A DNA stretch of 64,000 nt from Lepiota brunneoincarnata (lineage: Eukaryota > Basidiomycota > Agaricomycetes > Agaricales > Agaricaceae), in the NCBI GenBank assembly GCA_023014365.1, contig JAEBUN010000009.1:310001-374000 (forward strand). The letters run 5' to 3'. The notes below the pieces were generated by a model, which did not search any database, was not told the origin of the DNA, and was given only the letters and a program-made list of their open reading frames with translations. Shown here one piece after another: positions 33,287 to 45,244 of the stretch. The first letter of the stretch is position 1; every line of letters starts with the position of its first letter. The position numbers and the translations under genes are program-made.

Positions 33287-35439
33287 CTACAGACATATTT
33301 TTGCCTTCCCCTCGGGCGTCCAAGATTTCCGTAGAGCAAGGAAGAGTGATATAACCATAGCGACGAAACCAAAGATTGTACATGCCACGGCGGGAAGTTT
33401 GGCACGATGATACCAGGGTAGATTTTTGTCGGTGAGTTTGTAATAGCAGGCGGCAGGGAATATGAAGGCAAGCGCAGTGGCAGATACGCCGCCTGTAATC
33501 TCGAGCATTACTCCGAGGTCGCAGGTAACGAGGGAGACTAATGCAATGTCAGGAGTAAAGGAACGATAGGCGGGTGAAGACACGCACCGAACATAGAAGC
33601 AAAGAGGATTACGGTCGTGAAGAAAATATGTCGTTGGAGATTAAATGTCTCGTGCGAAAAGAAGAATTGCTCGATGACCTGGAACGAATTTGTCAGTGAT
33701 CGTTGTCCGCGCTAGTTTCGGTTCGCCTACCTCTCTGCATACGAACAATTCCAGGGGCAGTGTGGTGAACATGTTGAGACCAAACGCAAACCGAGCAATA
33801 TTGATTAATGTATCCTCCTATTCTTAATATTGGCGTCACCTTCGCTAAGAGAGAATTGAGAGACGAACCTGAGGGAAGTTGTTCAAAATATTTCCTTGAG
33901 TCTTGTCTGTAAACACAACATATGCAGAAACAGCAAGTGTTACACAGGACACCAGAGACATAAACGTCGACACGTGTGTCACCTTGGCAAACCGATCCAA
34001 GGTGGGAGTACGTAGGCTTCCATAGATCAACAGCGAATTATGATGACAGACTTTGATATATCGTAGCCCTCTAATGAGCATTCACTGGGCACAGGCAACG
34101 ATGGACCAGACGTACCGAAAGCAAAACTAATGACGCCGATAGCTTGGAAGATTCCTGGACCCACGATTGTCCATTTCTGCGATGGATCACCTTTGAGCTC
34201 CGCGGGGACATGTGGACCTTCTATGAGAACTGAAATCACTATGATGAGCATCCCGATTAACGCGAGCCCAGATGCTCGTGCCAATTTGTGGATGTCACGG
34301 TAGAGGGAAAGGGGATAGGAGACGCATATCGTACAGAGAGCGACCACAAATTGCCGGTTGACGAGGAGACTGAGGACAGGAGTAGTGGAGAGGCTGGGGA
34401 ATAAGAACCGCATTACGTGCGGTAAGGTATCGCCAATGATGATACCAAATGCACACATTCCTGAGAAGTGAGTGAGCAAGAAGGGCTCGGAAGGTGAGAA
34501 GGTTTACAGACCTCCGAATGCAAATGCGAATTGGAAGAATGAGACAGCTGCTCGGCCACTCGAGCCAAAACAATGGTGCATGATTTCAATGTACGAGTGG
34601 CCTCCACTAAGTTTAGCATTTATTATGATAAGACGAATAGTCCAATCCGTGACGCCACACAGGACGACCAAGAGAGATAGACCTGTGAAGAAACCGGCTT
34701 GACGGACGGCATAGGGAAGACCTGGTCAAGAGTGATGAGAACTCTGGCGCGTTAATTGTTCTAGGTAACCTCACCAATAATGCCTGTAGAAAGATCAGAA
34801 GGGAAATCACCTGGACGATAACTTAATCAAATTCACCTGCACCCAAGATCGAGTTAGCCATGTTGGCTATGGAATCCAGCATACCGCCTCCGGCGGTTCG
34901 TTTGGCAGCAATCTCGTCTAGGTCGAGTGCATCTTCACCTATGATCGCGCGGGAGTTTGGTTGAGAAAGGGGTATGGAAGCGTCGAGGCTCCGGCGGGAA
35001 GCAGATGAATCAAATAGGCCCACAAGGAGAGGCATAGACTGGTCAGCGTGTCGTCCGCCTCGGGGCGAGGCATTCTCGAGTCCTCGGAGAGCCTCGTCAT
35101 CTAGTTCATCGGAATCGAGTTCATACTCTACATGAAGCGCCAGCAAAAAAGTGATGAGGATGGGTGGAATGCCAAGCACTTGTGTTACACGTACACACCT
35201 GTCTCGCGACTTGAATAGGTAGACCTAAGGGGTGGGGCGATAATTTGGACAGTGTCGTGGAAGCGGACAGTATGGTCCCGATGGTTGCGATCCGCGACTT
35301 TACTTGTATCGAAGTCATCGTCAGAGTCGTCTACTGCGAATAAAGTCTGGTGATTTTCTGGTGAATGCGAGCGGAGGAGTGGTTGTGCGGACTCGTGTTC
35401 TGCGGAACCATTGGCTCTGGGAGAGGATTGGTGAGGCAT
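33287..35439 (-). CDS. Vacuolar-type amino acid transporter (AVT/SLC38 family)
   Basis: A secondary transporter with about eleven membrane segments, closest in layout to AVT2-like proteins. A long acidic cytosolic N-terminus (QPLLRSHSPENHQTLFAVDD, YELDSDELDDEALRGLENAS) precedes the family opening GGGMLDSIANMANSILGAGI-IGLPYAVRQAGFF. Then come CGVTDWTIRLIIINAKLSGG, FFQFAFAFGGMCAFGIIIGD, VVALCTICVSYPLSLYRDIH, GPGIFQAIGVISFAFVCHHN, TLAVSAYVVFTDKTQGNILN, INIARFAFGLNMFTTLPLEL, VSLVTCDLGVMLEITGGVSA and FGFVAMVISLFLALR. The start at 35439 begins MPHQSSPRANGSAEHESAQP. It shares a 267-bp divergent region with the PL14 gene. Family is firm; substrate and membrane (vacuole or ER) are inferred. Confidence 0.9.
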
Positions 35440-35566
35440 CAGACTTCTGGCATGGGTTGTGTGTCGCTGCTGCTGGGTGCGACGGCGCGAGGGGATGGAA
35501 TGTGAGGAGAATATGGTGAAGGTGGAGTCGAGGGACTGGCGACGCTAACGGGAAGCGCTGAGTCTA

Positions 35567-35581
35567 AGCTAAGACTTAGCT
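35567..35581. promoter_or_regulatory. 15-nt near-perfect palindrome in a divergent promoter
   Basis: agctaagacttagct reads the same on both strands apart from the centre base. It lies in the 267-bp space between the divergent starts of the amino acid transporter (35439) and the PL14 lyase (35707). It could be a dimeric-regulator site. No matching known motif is claimed. Confidence 0.3.
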
Positions 35582-35706
35582 AACTCGTATTAAATAAACT
35601 CTTTCTCTTCATCACTCACCTTGGCCGGTCCCAGGCTGCGCACCTTCGTTCTTCGTTCTTCGTTCCTCCTCACTCCCCTGACCGTCGTCCATCAGTCGTG
35701 CACGAA

Positions 35707-37032
35707 ATGGTGGCAATTGCCCCTTTCCTCACTCTCATTTTCTCCTCTCTCGTCCTTGCCCAGCAACAAATCATGGCCGATGCCTTGGCTTCGCAGTATG
35801 CCCTTGCAACCTCGACGGTCTTCCCATTCCCTACTGCCACACTCTCTTCATCCGACACCCAGAGCCAACTCCTCTCCCAGTGGTCACTTGGACGAGGCCA
35901 CATCCAGGACGGCGCCAGCAACCTCGCATTTGTCGTCGATCCATTTCCTGACCGTCCGCCTACCGGCGACCCAGACGATACTTCCACCGTCAACAGAAAC
36001 TTGTCTGTCTTGCAAGTCACGTATCCTCAAAATTCATTCTCACATGAAACTGGCGGAGCGCAGTTCTTCAATCTGTGGAATACGACGGATGGGTCGTCGT
36101 TTGGCTCCATGTTGCTCTCGTACGAAGTTGCATTCGATTCGTCATTTGATTGGGTCAAGGGCGGTAAGCTTCCTGGGTTGAGGGGTGGTCTAAATAGCAC
36201 TGGGTGTAGTGGTGGCAAGGTTGCCACCGGAGATGAATGTTTCAGCTCGCGGGTGATGTGGAGAAAGCGTGCCGACGGCGAAGGTACGTCCTCGGTCCGT
36301 AACCGCAGGAGAATTGGGTGGCTGAGCCACAGAAAGTTTATGCCTATATTCCTACTCCCAATAATCTATGCAAAGACAAAGGTGTCGAATGCAATTCCGA
36401 CTTTGGTACCAGTTTCCAGAGAGGGTCATTTGGGTTTCTAGCTGGGCGGTGGGTGGGATCGTTTGCGTGTTTCTGCCACCATATCGACGCATAACAAACA
36501 GATGGCTCCGGGTATCTATGCTAGTCCGGCTAAATGATCCACCCAATATAGCCAACGGCCAAATACAACTCTTGTCAGTCCTCTTACCGTCCCCCGATGT
36601 CCCGCAACTAACTTGATCTTAGTTATAACGACAGGCTCGCCGTCTCTCAAACAAAGTTGCAAATTAGAAGTAGTGATACAGTCGCTATTAACGGATTGTA
36701 TTTCTCGTGAGTCGCCCTTCCAGGGTTTCCGGTTTGTACTATGTGCTCAGATAATCCCTATTCCAGGACATTCTTTGGAGGTACTATCTTAGACCCAGGC
36801 AGTACGGAATGAGTCCGACCTAACAACTATTTATTCAGGTTCAGACCAGAGCTGGGCAACACCATCGACACAACACACATATTTCCGCAACATCCGCATG
36901 TGGGGAGGCTCAGCAACCTCGAATCTCACTGGTGACCCCGTTAAAAGTGCTGCCTCGGCTACCTCTCCTGTTAATTTATTACCCTTTGCCATGTTTGTCA
37001 TAATAAGCATGTGGGTCTTGCCTCGCTTTTGA
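35707..37032 (+). CDS. Polysaccharide lyase family 14-like protein, possibly GPI-anchored
   Basis: A secreted lyase-like protein of the type common in Agaricomycetes. The signal peptide is MVAIAPFLTLIFSSLVLAQQ. The first large exon has NLSVLQVTYPQNSFSHETGG, AQFFNLWNTTDGSSFGSMLL and SYEVAFDSSFDWVKGGKLPG, then LRGGLNSTGCSGG and CFSSRVMWRKRADGE. Later exons add AYIPTPNNLCKDKGVECNSD, FGTSFQRGSFGFLAGR, VRLNDPPNIANGQIQL, YNDRLAVSQTKLQIRSSDTV and AINGLYFS. The end is SDQSWATPSTQHTYFRNIRM and then AASATSPVNLLPFAM, followed by a hydrophobic FVIISMWVLPRF. A small-residue site followed by a terminal hydrophobic stretch is what a GPI-attachment signal looks like. The family cleaves glucuronan or alginate-like polyuronates. 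The substrate is not known here. Confidence 0.86.
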
Positions 37033-37202
37033 GACTTTCTGTTTCCCGGGCATTGTAATTTATTAGTAGATATATATACTGTAACATCTGAGGATTCAAC
37101 AAAGGCAACAAATTCCTGATCCAGACACTCTGAAAATATGCGACTGACTAATCCTGACTCTTGCCTTTGTAACCTTCCAACTCCAGCCTCTTTCTTGAGG
37201 GC

Positions 37203-39348
37203 ATGGCATTTTCCGGTGCTCTGGTGCGTTCTATTTGAGCTGCCGATGAGTGAGAACACCAATTTTTTGCGTTACAGACACTAACAGATCTCAACGACTT
37301 CATCACTCCCTCCCAGGTATGCATTAAACCTGTGGAAGAGACCAACAAGCCAACAGGAAAGGACCCGAGTGCCGCTGCTGTGAGATTATCTGTTCTTGAG
37401 GTTCTACTCGAGGTTGATGTATCACGCCCATATTGTCCGCTAGACAGAGATCCATATAGATGAAAGTGGATCATATTACGAAGTCTCAGCATACTCACCT
37501 CTACAAGACAAGAGCACGAAGAAAGGCCAGAAACTCGAACAGGCGCAAATCAGTTTGAACGATTGTCTCGCATGCAGGTATGCTTTCTACTACCTCGAAG
37601 ACCAAATGTGATGACCTTGCACAAGTGGGTGCATAACTTCTGCAGAATCGGTTCTCATAACACTCCAATCGCACACCGAAGTGCTCTCGGTACTCTCCAA
37701 TGATAGCGACGAGCGGATACCCATCATCTCAATCGCACCACAGTCTCTCGCCTCGCTCGCCGCTGCTTATCCTGCCTCCCGCACTGCCCCTCCTATTACC
37801 CCCGGTGCCAATAATGGAACCAAAGACGAAGGAGATGAACCACCGTTGACACCTCAAGAGATATTTCGGCGCATCAGAGAGTTCTGTGCCTCTGTTTTGG
37901 GATTTGCATACGTCTTTGACACGACTTTTGCGCGGCATCTAGCGTTAAAAGAGCATGTCGAAGAATTTCTCGAACGACGGGAAGATACTCAGCGGAAGCA
38001 ACAACTAGTCAATGGAGACTCCACGGAAGCACTTCCACTACCGATGCTCTCAAGTGCTTGTCCCGGATGGATCTGTTACGCCGAGAAGGCGCACTCCGAA
38101 ATGTTACCTTTTATTGCCCGGACAAAGAGTCCGCAGCAGGTTATGGGTACGCTGGTGAAGAATTGGATCGGAAACAGGCTGGATAAAAGGTGCGGTAATG
38201 CCTATTTAACGAGATCGATCACTTCGTTCATCGCTGCTCTTAGGCCAGACGAGATATATCATGTTTCGGTCATGCCCTGCTACGACAAAAAACTTGAAGC
38301 GTCGCGGCAAGACTTTTACGATGATGTTTTAAAAACTCGGGACGTGGATTGTGTGGTCACCACGGGCGAGCTCGAACTCATGATGAAGGAATTTGGGTGG
38401 GATCTCAGAACCGGTTCACTCTCACATCAAAACACCTCTCTCCCGATACCAGTAAAGAAAATTCTACCCACCAAATGTTTCCCAGAAATCAAGATCCCAG
38501 AGCTGCTTACCCACTCTGGAACCTCCTCTGGCTCGTACTTGCATGCGATTCTACATCATATCATATCAACATCCTCAGCCCCTCTTATGCTCAGCATGAA
38601 AGCCATTCGGAATGCGGATTATGAAGAATATACCCTTCGAGAGGCGGCTGTTCACATGTCTCCACCGTCCCTGGAATCGACACTCAGGCCAGAGATCATC
38701 GGGGAGCGAAGGGACAAACAAGAACGAGAGGAAAAACTGGGTAGGGTGGTGTTCAGGGGCGTCAAGTGCTATGGATTCAGGAATCTACAAAACATAGTGA
38801 GAAAAGTGGGTAGGGAGAGGGGTGTGAGAGTCGGTGTGGGGGCTGCCGGGCGACTCGGCTCTACAGGTACTGATGTTGGTGCAGGCAGAGGCGTTCGAAG
38901 GCTCCGTGTGGCGCGAAAGGGTCGGAATACCAATACTGTAGAAGATAATACGATGGAGGGGGAGGGGGAGAGGAGATTTGATTACGTCGAGGTTATGGCT
39001 TGTCCGGGTGGATGTGTTAATGGTGGTGGGCAGCTAAAACCTCCTGTGCTCGCTTCGTCAATGACGGATATGGATGCTGAGGGGTTCAAGAGAGACTGGG
39101 ACGGGGAAGGCGTTGCACCGAGTCTGGATGCCAAGTGGGGCGACAGGGAGTGGACAAAGAAAGTCGAGGAGGCGTATTGGCGGGGTGCGGAGCCTCAGGA
39201 TGAGGCACGGAACTTGGTGGCGGATCAGCTCGTGGATGAGATTGTAGGCGAGCTGTGTGCAGGGGATGATGCAGAAAGGAGGAGAGTGTTTAGGACAGAG
39301 TATAGAGCAGTGGAGAGCGATGTTATCGGGCTGGCAGTCAAATGGTAG
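37203..39348 (+). CDS. NAR1: Cytosolic Fe-S cluster assembly factor NAR1
   Basis: A component of the cytosolic iron-sulfur assembly (CIA) machinery, related to [FeFe]-hydrogenases. Exon 1 is MAFSGAL, spliced to TLTDLNDFITPSQVCIKPVE (first cluster Cys). After two introns comes KLEQAQISLNDCLAC|SGCIT, with the CxxCxxC of the N-terminal 4Fe-4S site. The large last exon has SACPGWICYAEKAHSEMLPF, KSPQQVMGTLVKNWIGNRLD, VMPCYDKKLEASRQDFYDD, CVVTTGELELMMKEFGWDLR, SGTSSGSYLHAILHHI, VVFRGVKCYGFRNLQNIV and the final cluster motif VMACPGGCVNGGGQLKP. All eight expected cysteines can be placed. Gly-rich and charged insertions lie between the last two blocks. The last intron uses a cacaag acceptor. The start lies only 170 bp after the PL14 stop, so the two genes may share flanking signals. 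Confidence 0.94.
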
Positions 39349-40146
39349 ATAAGTATGACAGAGGCAATTAAGATTATCTAAGTATAGAGGGCCAAGTAAC
39401 TAGTTACATAAAGCGGCAGCACAATCAATGCCGTCGACGAAGAGACCGAGTTAGGCCAGCCAATCGGAGCAAGGACAGAGATGATGAAAAGTGTTGTTGC
39501 TACAGTGATGGTTGAAGGTGTGCTGAAGAATCAAGTGGCTGGATCTACTGTAATGATGGTTAGTGTGGTGATACAGAGTCAAAACAAGGGGTCAGGCGAG
39601 GATAGGGTCGAAGGCGATGATCTGCTACCGACGATGAGGATTGTTCTCCTTCCACCAGTATTGGCATGTTTGACAGTAATCGGGGGTCCTTGCTGTGATG
39701 GTTTCGGAAGAGTCGGGGTCAAAATACTTGGCAGAATGAGTGGCGAAAAGGCAAGAGACTTTAGGGGAAGACCTACGCGACGACATGAAGGACAATAAGG
39801 ACAGTCGGGTGCATGCATGTCCGAGTGCATGCAGTACTTATTTTTGCAGTCTTCTTTGTCAGTGGTGCGGGTCTGCGTAAGGGGATGATAAGGGAGGGAT
39901 AGGAGGATGGAACGGGAGACGACGGACAGCGACGTAATGACCACACCCGTAGTGGATGCCTTCGCTGGAGGAAACAGTGAGCACGGGGGGGATGAGCAAA
40001 GGAGAGAGAAAGACACACGTCTTGAGAGAACACATGATGGGATGTGCGGAGGACGACGAGACTGGAGCTTTTTATATCCCACAGCCAAACAAAACACGCC
40101 CCGGACTCCGGTCAGCCGTAGTCCGGGCTGTTCACCCCCGCAGGTC
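39349..40146. other. Intergenic region between NAR1 and TLG2
   Basis: About 800 bp without a supported gene. A 189-codon minus frame (39579-40148) crosses the TLG2 start codon and has a Ser/Pro-rich, pyrimidine-derived composition. I treat it as a chance frame. The region probably holds the TLG2 promoter. Confidence 0.5.
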
Positions 40147-41936
40147 ATGTCCCATCCAACCGTACGCTCGCGTACCGGTCTCTTCCTCTCCTACCGCGAC
40201 TCCCGCACCACCTCCACCCGCTTCTCTAGACTCTCTCGCTACCAAGATCCTCTCAACGATGACGACGAACACGACCGCCTCATTCACCCCTCTAGCCACG
40301 TCGCTCTCGACGTAGACCTCCCTCCCAAATGGCACGCATCCCCATAGCCCTATCTTCTTCTTCTTCTTCTTCTTCTTCTTACCCCCCACCCACACACAGG
40401 GTCGATTACTCGGAGCAGGTCCAGGAGCTCCTGGCAGAAACACAGACGAAGAGTGGGCCCGCCCTGCCTCTCCTGCCCTCACATCATCATCCCTCTGACA
40501 TCTTCCCCTTTGCCCAGTCGCCACGCTCGACAAATTGCACGCCAAACATGTCCTTCCCGGCTTCTCGGACCGGTCCCAGGAAGAACGCGAGATTGAAGCA
40601 TTAACGACAGACGTCACTCGAGTAATTTTCCTTTTCCTTTCCCCTTTTGCCCCCACTCTCACATCCTCCAAGGACTTCCGCCGTTGCCAATCTCTCATCC
40701 AGAAAATTGGCTCAGATTCACAGTCCCACTCCTTCCCACCTGACCCCCAGAAATCACGCCATCAATCCCTAACCACAAAAAATGTCCAGCGCGGTCTCGC
40801 TGCACAGGTCCAGGACCTCAGCGCCACCTTCCGCAAGAAACAGCGTGTCTATATGGAAAGTGTGTCCCCTCGTCGTCCCCCGTTCTTCTCTTCTCCTGGT
40901 CTCATCATCCCCAATCTCAAGAGCTCCAAGGTCATGCGATCAAGAATCAGGACCTTTTAATTGCCTCGGGTACCATATCTCTCAAGGGCTCGGACGGTAT
41001 GACGGCCGTTGATGATGATGTTGCCGCTGCTGTGAGTTGCTTCTACTTTTGCTCTTGGCCCACTTTCCTTCTTTCCACCCTCTTGCCGCAATTCTATCCC
41101 TGTCTTCGTCTCATGACCCGCCTCGTTTCACCCTAATCGATGGGTCGGGCTATGTCTGTTGCCGACTCGGTTTCCTGGGCTACAACACATCGTAATCCCT
41201 TCATTTGACTTAACCTTCCATTTTATCTCGTTTATTGTCATCTATGATATCATCTCGTTCCTGCGCCCGTCCTAACCGATCAAAACATCATGTTGCCTTT
41301 CCGGGTTCAATGCTGCAAATCTTTGCATGCTCCGCTAATCTCCCGCAATGTTGTAACATGAAATGATTATCTTTACCCCACGTGTGGGGAACTGTTCACT
41401 TCTTCCCTTCTTTGTGCTTCCTTGGCCCAACTTCTGATCAATCCTATTCGCTAGTCCCATACGCAAAATCAGTCGCTCTCCCTCACGCAGCATGCCGACA
41501 CGACAGTCCTACAGACGCGTGACAGGGAATTATCGGAGATTGCAAAGTCGATAGCACAGCTAGCGGAACTTTTCAAGGATCTATCAGTGTTGGTCATTGA
41601 TCAAGGAACGTTACTGGACAGCGTGGAGTACAACATTGAGCAGACGGCTGTCCAGATGGAGGAAGCCGTAAAAGAACTGAATGTTGCACAGGTGTAAGAT
41701 CTCTTTCCCCCCACACTCCAAACATACAACCGCTCATCATGTCACCATCTATCAGATATCAAAAGAACACGGGAAGAAGGAAATGCATATTTTTACTGCT
41801 TCTGATTATCTTCGGCCTAATCGTCGTGCTCATATTCAAACCGCGGAGACACCGTAACAGTCCACTGCCAACACCGCCTCAGTCGGCCTCAGCTACCTTT
41901 TCTGATGTTTTGGGAGTGGGGGAAGTAGATCGATAA
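40147..41936 (+). CDS. TLG2: Syntaxin-16/TLG2-type t-SNARE
   Basis: A t-SNARE of the trans-Golgi/early endosome. It starts MSHPTVRSRTGLFLSYRDSR and continues HVALDVDLPPKW|VDYSEQVQELLAETQTKI-ATLDKLHAKHVLPGF, SQEEREIEALTTDVTRDFRR and RGLAAQVQDLSATFRKKQRV (Habc part). The SNARE helix is TRDRELSEIAKSIAQLAELF-KDLSVLVIDQGTLLDSVEYNIEQTAVQMEE. The single C-terminal membrane anchor is KCIFLLLLIIFGLIVVLIF, followed by an unusually long luminal tail of about 33 residues (RRHRNSPLPTPPQSASATFS). Intron 1 (40332-40399) appears to use a GC donor. A later intron of about 400 nt between the Habc and SNARE exons is long for this genome. Confidence 0.91.
40353..40380 (+). repeat. (TCT)n microsatellite in TLG2 intron 1
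   Basis: 28 nt of pure TCT repeat form most of the pyrimidine tract in the first TLG2 intron, 19 nt before its acceptor. Confidence 0.9.
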
Positions 41937-42503
41937 TACGAAGGGCAGACAAATAGAGGATAAAGGGATGTCCATTTAGGCTGTTAGATGTGGTCCATGA
42001 ACATACGGTCGGTCAGGACCTGGCTCTGGATCATGAACGCTTGGAGTTCTCAAGGCTCGGGACTTCTCGCCCCACCGATCACTGATAAACATCTCGCGTA
42101 AACTCTTCCCCCCACCCGGCCAGGGAGTGAGAAAGAATTGAAGCAACGGAGGAATATACTTATGAGCAGGGTTGAGATGGAACGAAGTGCAGGGTCAAAT
42201 GTGGGGAAGGGGTAAAATAGACTCAAGGGGACCAATGATACATTGCAACGCGTTGTTATAGGTTGTTATCAGGTTGATAGCCGCTTGAGTGGCGCACAGA
42301 ATGGAAGACAGGTAAAGATTGTGTTCCGGACCCAGGGCGGGTGGGCGTTTGATGCACGTCGGATCTTGGCCTCATCACAGAGTACTCTATTATTCACTAC
42401 CTCGCGTAGATAACGTCCATCGGGTCTTGGTGGGAGGACGGAACTCGGAACTCGGGAGCCCCAGGCACGTCTAAACGCTCCTCTGTATGCGTGTGGGTAC
42501 AGG

Positions 42504-42532
42504 TGTACGGTTGCCGATACAGACACGGTCTA
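42504..42532 (+). repeat. 29-bp inverted repeat, left arm
   Basis: This segment begins tgtacggttgccgatac. All 29 nt recur as an exact reverse complement at 45141-45169. Flanking sequence outside the arm is only loosely similar (gggtac occurs just outside both). Confidence 0.9.
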
Positions 42533-45140
42533 ACTTTTACGAAAGAAGTACTGATCTGGTCCTAGTTCACACGGACCCTATGTCGTACACCGTCACACCG
42601 GCGAGATAATAGTAAAGAAAGCGAGGATATGGGATTTATCTCGGCCTGCCGCCACTGCGTGGCGTCCACCAATAGCCAATTAGATTAACGATGATTAACC
42701 CTGCGTCGCGTACTATAGCTGCTGTGCCATCTACTCTGGCACCTAACTCTTGAGCAGCCTGAGTATTATCACTGCCATTAGGGACATGTTTCTAGTCCTC
42801 CCAATATCGCTACTTCCATCAGCTCGGACGGCTCGCTTGACCTCAAAACCACCCTACACAATATAAACATACAGTTTCATGTAATCTAGCATTTCAGGGA
42901 AGGTATATGCACGTTCACATGGAGGGAGGAGTGACAGGAGTAGCGTGCTTGAGAAATTTGACAGAAAAGCAAAAGTTTTGCAACCGATGCATGTATAAAG
43001 AATGACAGGAAATTGTGAAATCTGATGATAAACTATATAGATACAGACAGACAAGAGTAAGCAGGGTCCTGGAAATATAGAAAATATGTTAGGAAGGCAT
43101 TGTGCTACCGGGGGGCTTGAGCACAATACCTCGGGAGTTTTCGGCCCATAGGGTGTCTCACATCGAAAGCCGTCTTCAAGTCGGGGTGCACGACAGTTTC
43201 CCCTATCTAAGCACGACCAAGTTTGCACCTGAGGCTCGCACCCCCCAGGAAAATAATGGAGGGTGGTCTGGGGACTGCGCCTCGGCTGCCTTTCAACAGG
43301 CTTCCAAAAACTATCTCCCACTATTCCTTGTCCGACCGCTCCTTTTACCATCCCAAACTTTCTTGACACTCACCAACGTCTTTAACTCCATATCCGGCAC
43401 CCTTGAATCCATGTGGTAAGTAGGGTTAGAAAGCGAGTGCAGTTGGGTCCGTCAGTCGCGAGGCTTCGATCCAGGAGAGTGAGAGGGAGGCAAAGGGAGA
43501 GAGCGAGAGGGAGAGGGTCGAAAACTTAGATAACTCATAAATGAGAAAGGGTGTATTTCTCTACCTCGTAACACATTTTTCTGGCAAGTTTTTATACTAC
43601 GAGGGGATGTTTTTGGATGGAGAAAGAGCAGTTTGAAACGCGAGGAGAAAAGAAAAAAAGTACCTACGGAATTTTATATAGAAACTGGTAACATATGGTT
43701 TACCAAGGAAGGGGGGAGACACGAGAGAAAGGAAAAAGAAAGTTGCCTACGCGATCTGTTGTTTGCATGAGGTGTCCACATGTACTGGTGGGTCGCGTTT
43801 AATGTGTTTAAGTGGTGAACGGGCTGGAAACACATGGGTGCTGTGGTTGTCTCCACGATCTCGTCTGGATTAGTGGAAGAGGGGATGACGAGTGCTGTGC
43901 GAGCAGCCGCTGTCCACCCTCCACAAGCCTGGCCCGACACCCCCCCTTCCACCTCTCCAACACACTGCAGAACAACATAAGATACATGGTAGTTAAAAAA
44001 CTCTGTTAATTTATGTAACATTATCTTCTTCATCTTTCTTCCCCCTCTCTCCACTCTTCCAGATTCTTAGAAATTTTGGGACATACATATCGTCCATTGT
44101 TCCCAGAGCACAAAAGCCCCATGTACTCAGTAGGAACAACAGCTAATCTACAACTTTAACTCGCTCTTGACATCTCTTCCGTCTTCTCTCTGATTCCTTC
44201 TCTATCTCTCACTGATCCTCTCCCCCAGTCTCATTTTTACCTTATATCGGTGCCCCAATTTTTGGGACATGTTTGTCTTGTATCTGCTCATTGCCCCATA
44301 TCACATCAAGTCCACGCGCAGGGCGGTTCCTCAGCAAACTGGCCATCGCTACGCAACTCTACCATACCACTGGCTATTCTACTGGGTTGGAATATAAGCA
44401 ACAGACAAATGCTGTTGCGCTCACATCCCAGAGTTCTTTAACACCCCATAAACCATCCCTTCAGTGGCACTGTGTGAGACAGTTCGGACAGACGGGAAAC
44501 ATGATCAGTCCCGGGTTGTGTTACTAGACCACGGCTTGTTGGCTCCGGAATAATAGAGCATGAATACCGAGAGACTCACCCAAATCAATCAGTGAAACTT
44601 GCTCGATAGTTCTCCAATCTCTCGCGATCCCTGGTGTCTCTGGAGGTGTGGGCTGGGTGTGTTTGGCGGAGGCCCGGAACGATTCACAAGACATATCATG
44701 ATTTTTAGCTGTCTCCTCGGGCCCTCTCCTCTTCACTTTCCCTGTTTCAATGTATCTTGACCTGTTATTAATGCTTCCCATTCGTTTTACGCTGATCTTT
44801 ACTGCTAGAATTTCGCATTTTTCCAGTGACTCATTGGTTCACTTAGTTCTACTTTTCTATCTATCAGGTCCATGCCTGAGGTGACAGACATATGCTGCCA
44901 CACTCGCACTCTCCCTTTCACTGACAGCATCCCTGCGGATACACTCAGTACAGAGCGATGGCTCAGGTCATAAGGGCCGCCATTGTAGCCGGGTCTCCCC
45001 CTGCTTATCTTTTCACCTCCGGAACTCCGGGGCCCGCCGGTTGCAAAAGACAGGCTTGGTCACTTTTGTCAGTCACGGAGTTCCAGGACCCCGGTCACAC
45101 CTTATGGCATTATACAAATATTAAGGTTTTTGACGAAATG

Positions 45141-45169
45141 TAGACCGTGTCTGTATCGGCAACCGTACA
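45141..45169 (-). repeat. 29-bp inverted repeat, right arm
   Basis: Exact reverse complement of 42504-42532; the arms bound 2.67 kb from outer edge to outer edge. On the inner side the two arms continue with weakly similar A/T-rich sequence (ctaacttttacgaaa versus ctacatttcgtcaaa). Confidence 0.9.
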
Positions 45170-45225
45170 GGTGGGTACCCCGTTACAAATAGCGATACAT
45201 ATGTACATGTACATGCACATTTCTT

Positions 45226-45244
45226 CCCCCCACCCCCACCCCAC
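45226..45244 (-). other. G-rich tract (possible quadruplex) on the minus strand
   Basis: The plus strand has runs of six, five and four cytosines separated by single adenines, with a further CC nearby. The minus strand is the matching G-rich form. This could fold as a G-quadruplex; it lies 57 bp from the right inverted-repeat arm. Confidence 0.35.

Noticed and set aside
39579..40148. 189-codon minus-strand open frame
   Set aside because: It overlaps the TLG2 start codon, lies in a promoter region, and is rich in Ser/Pro from plain pyrimidine bias. No domain or splice pattern.
42854..43369. 171-codon minus-strand open frame in the gene desert
   Set aside because: No recognisable motif; composition changes abruptly along its length and no flanking exon extends it.
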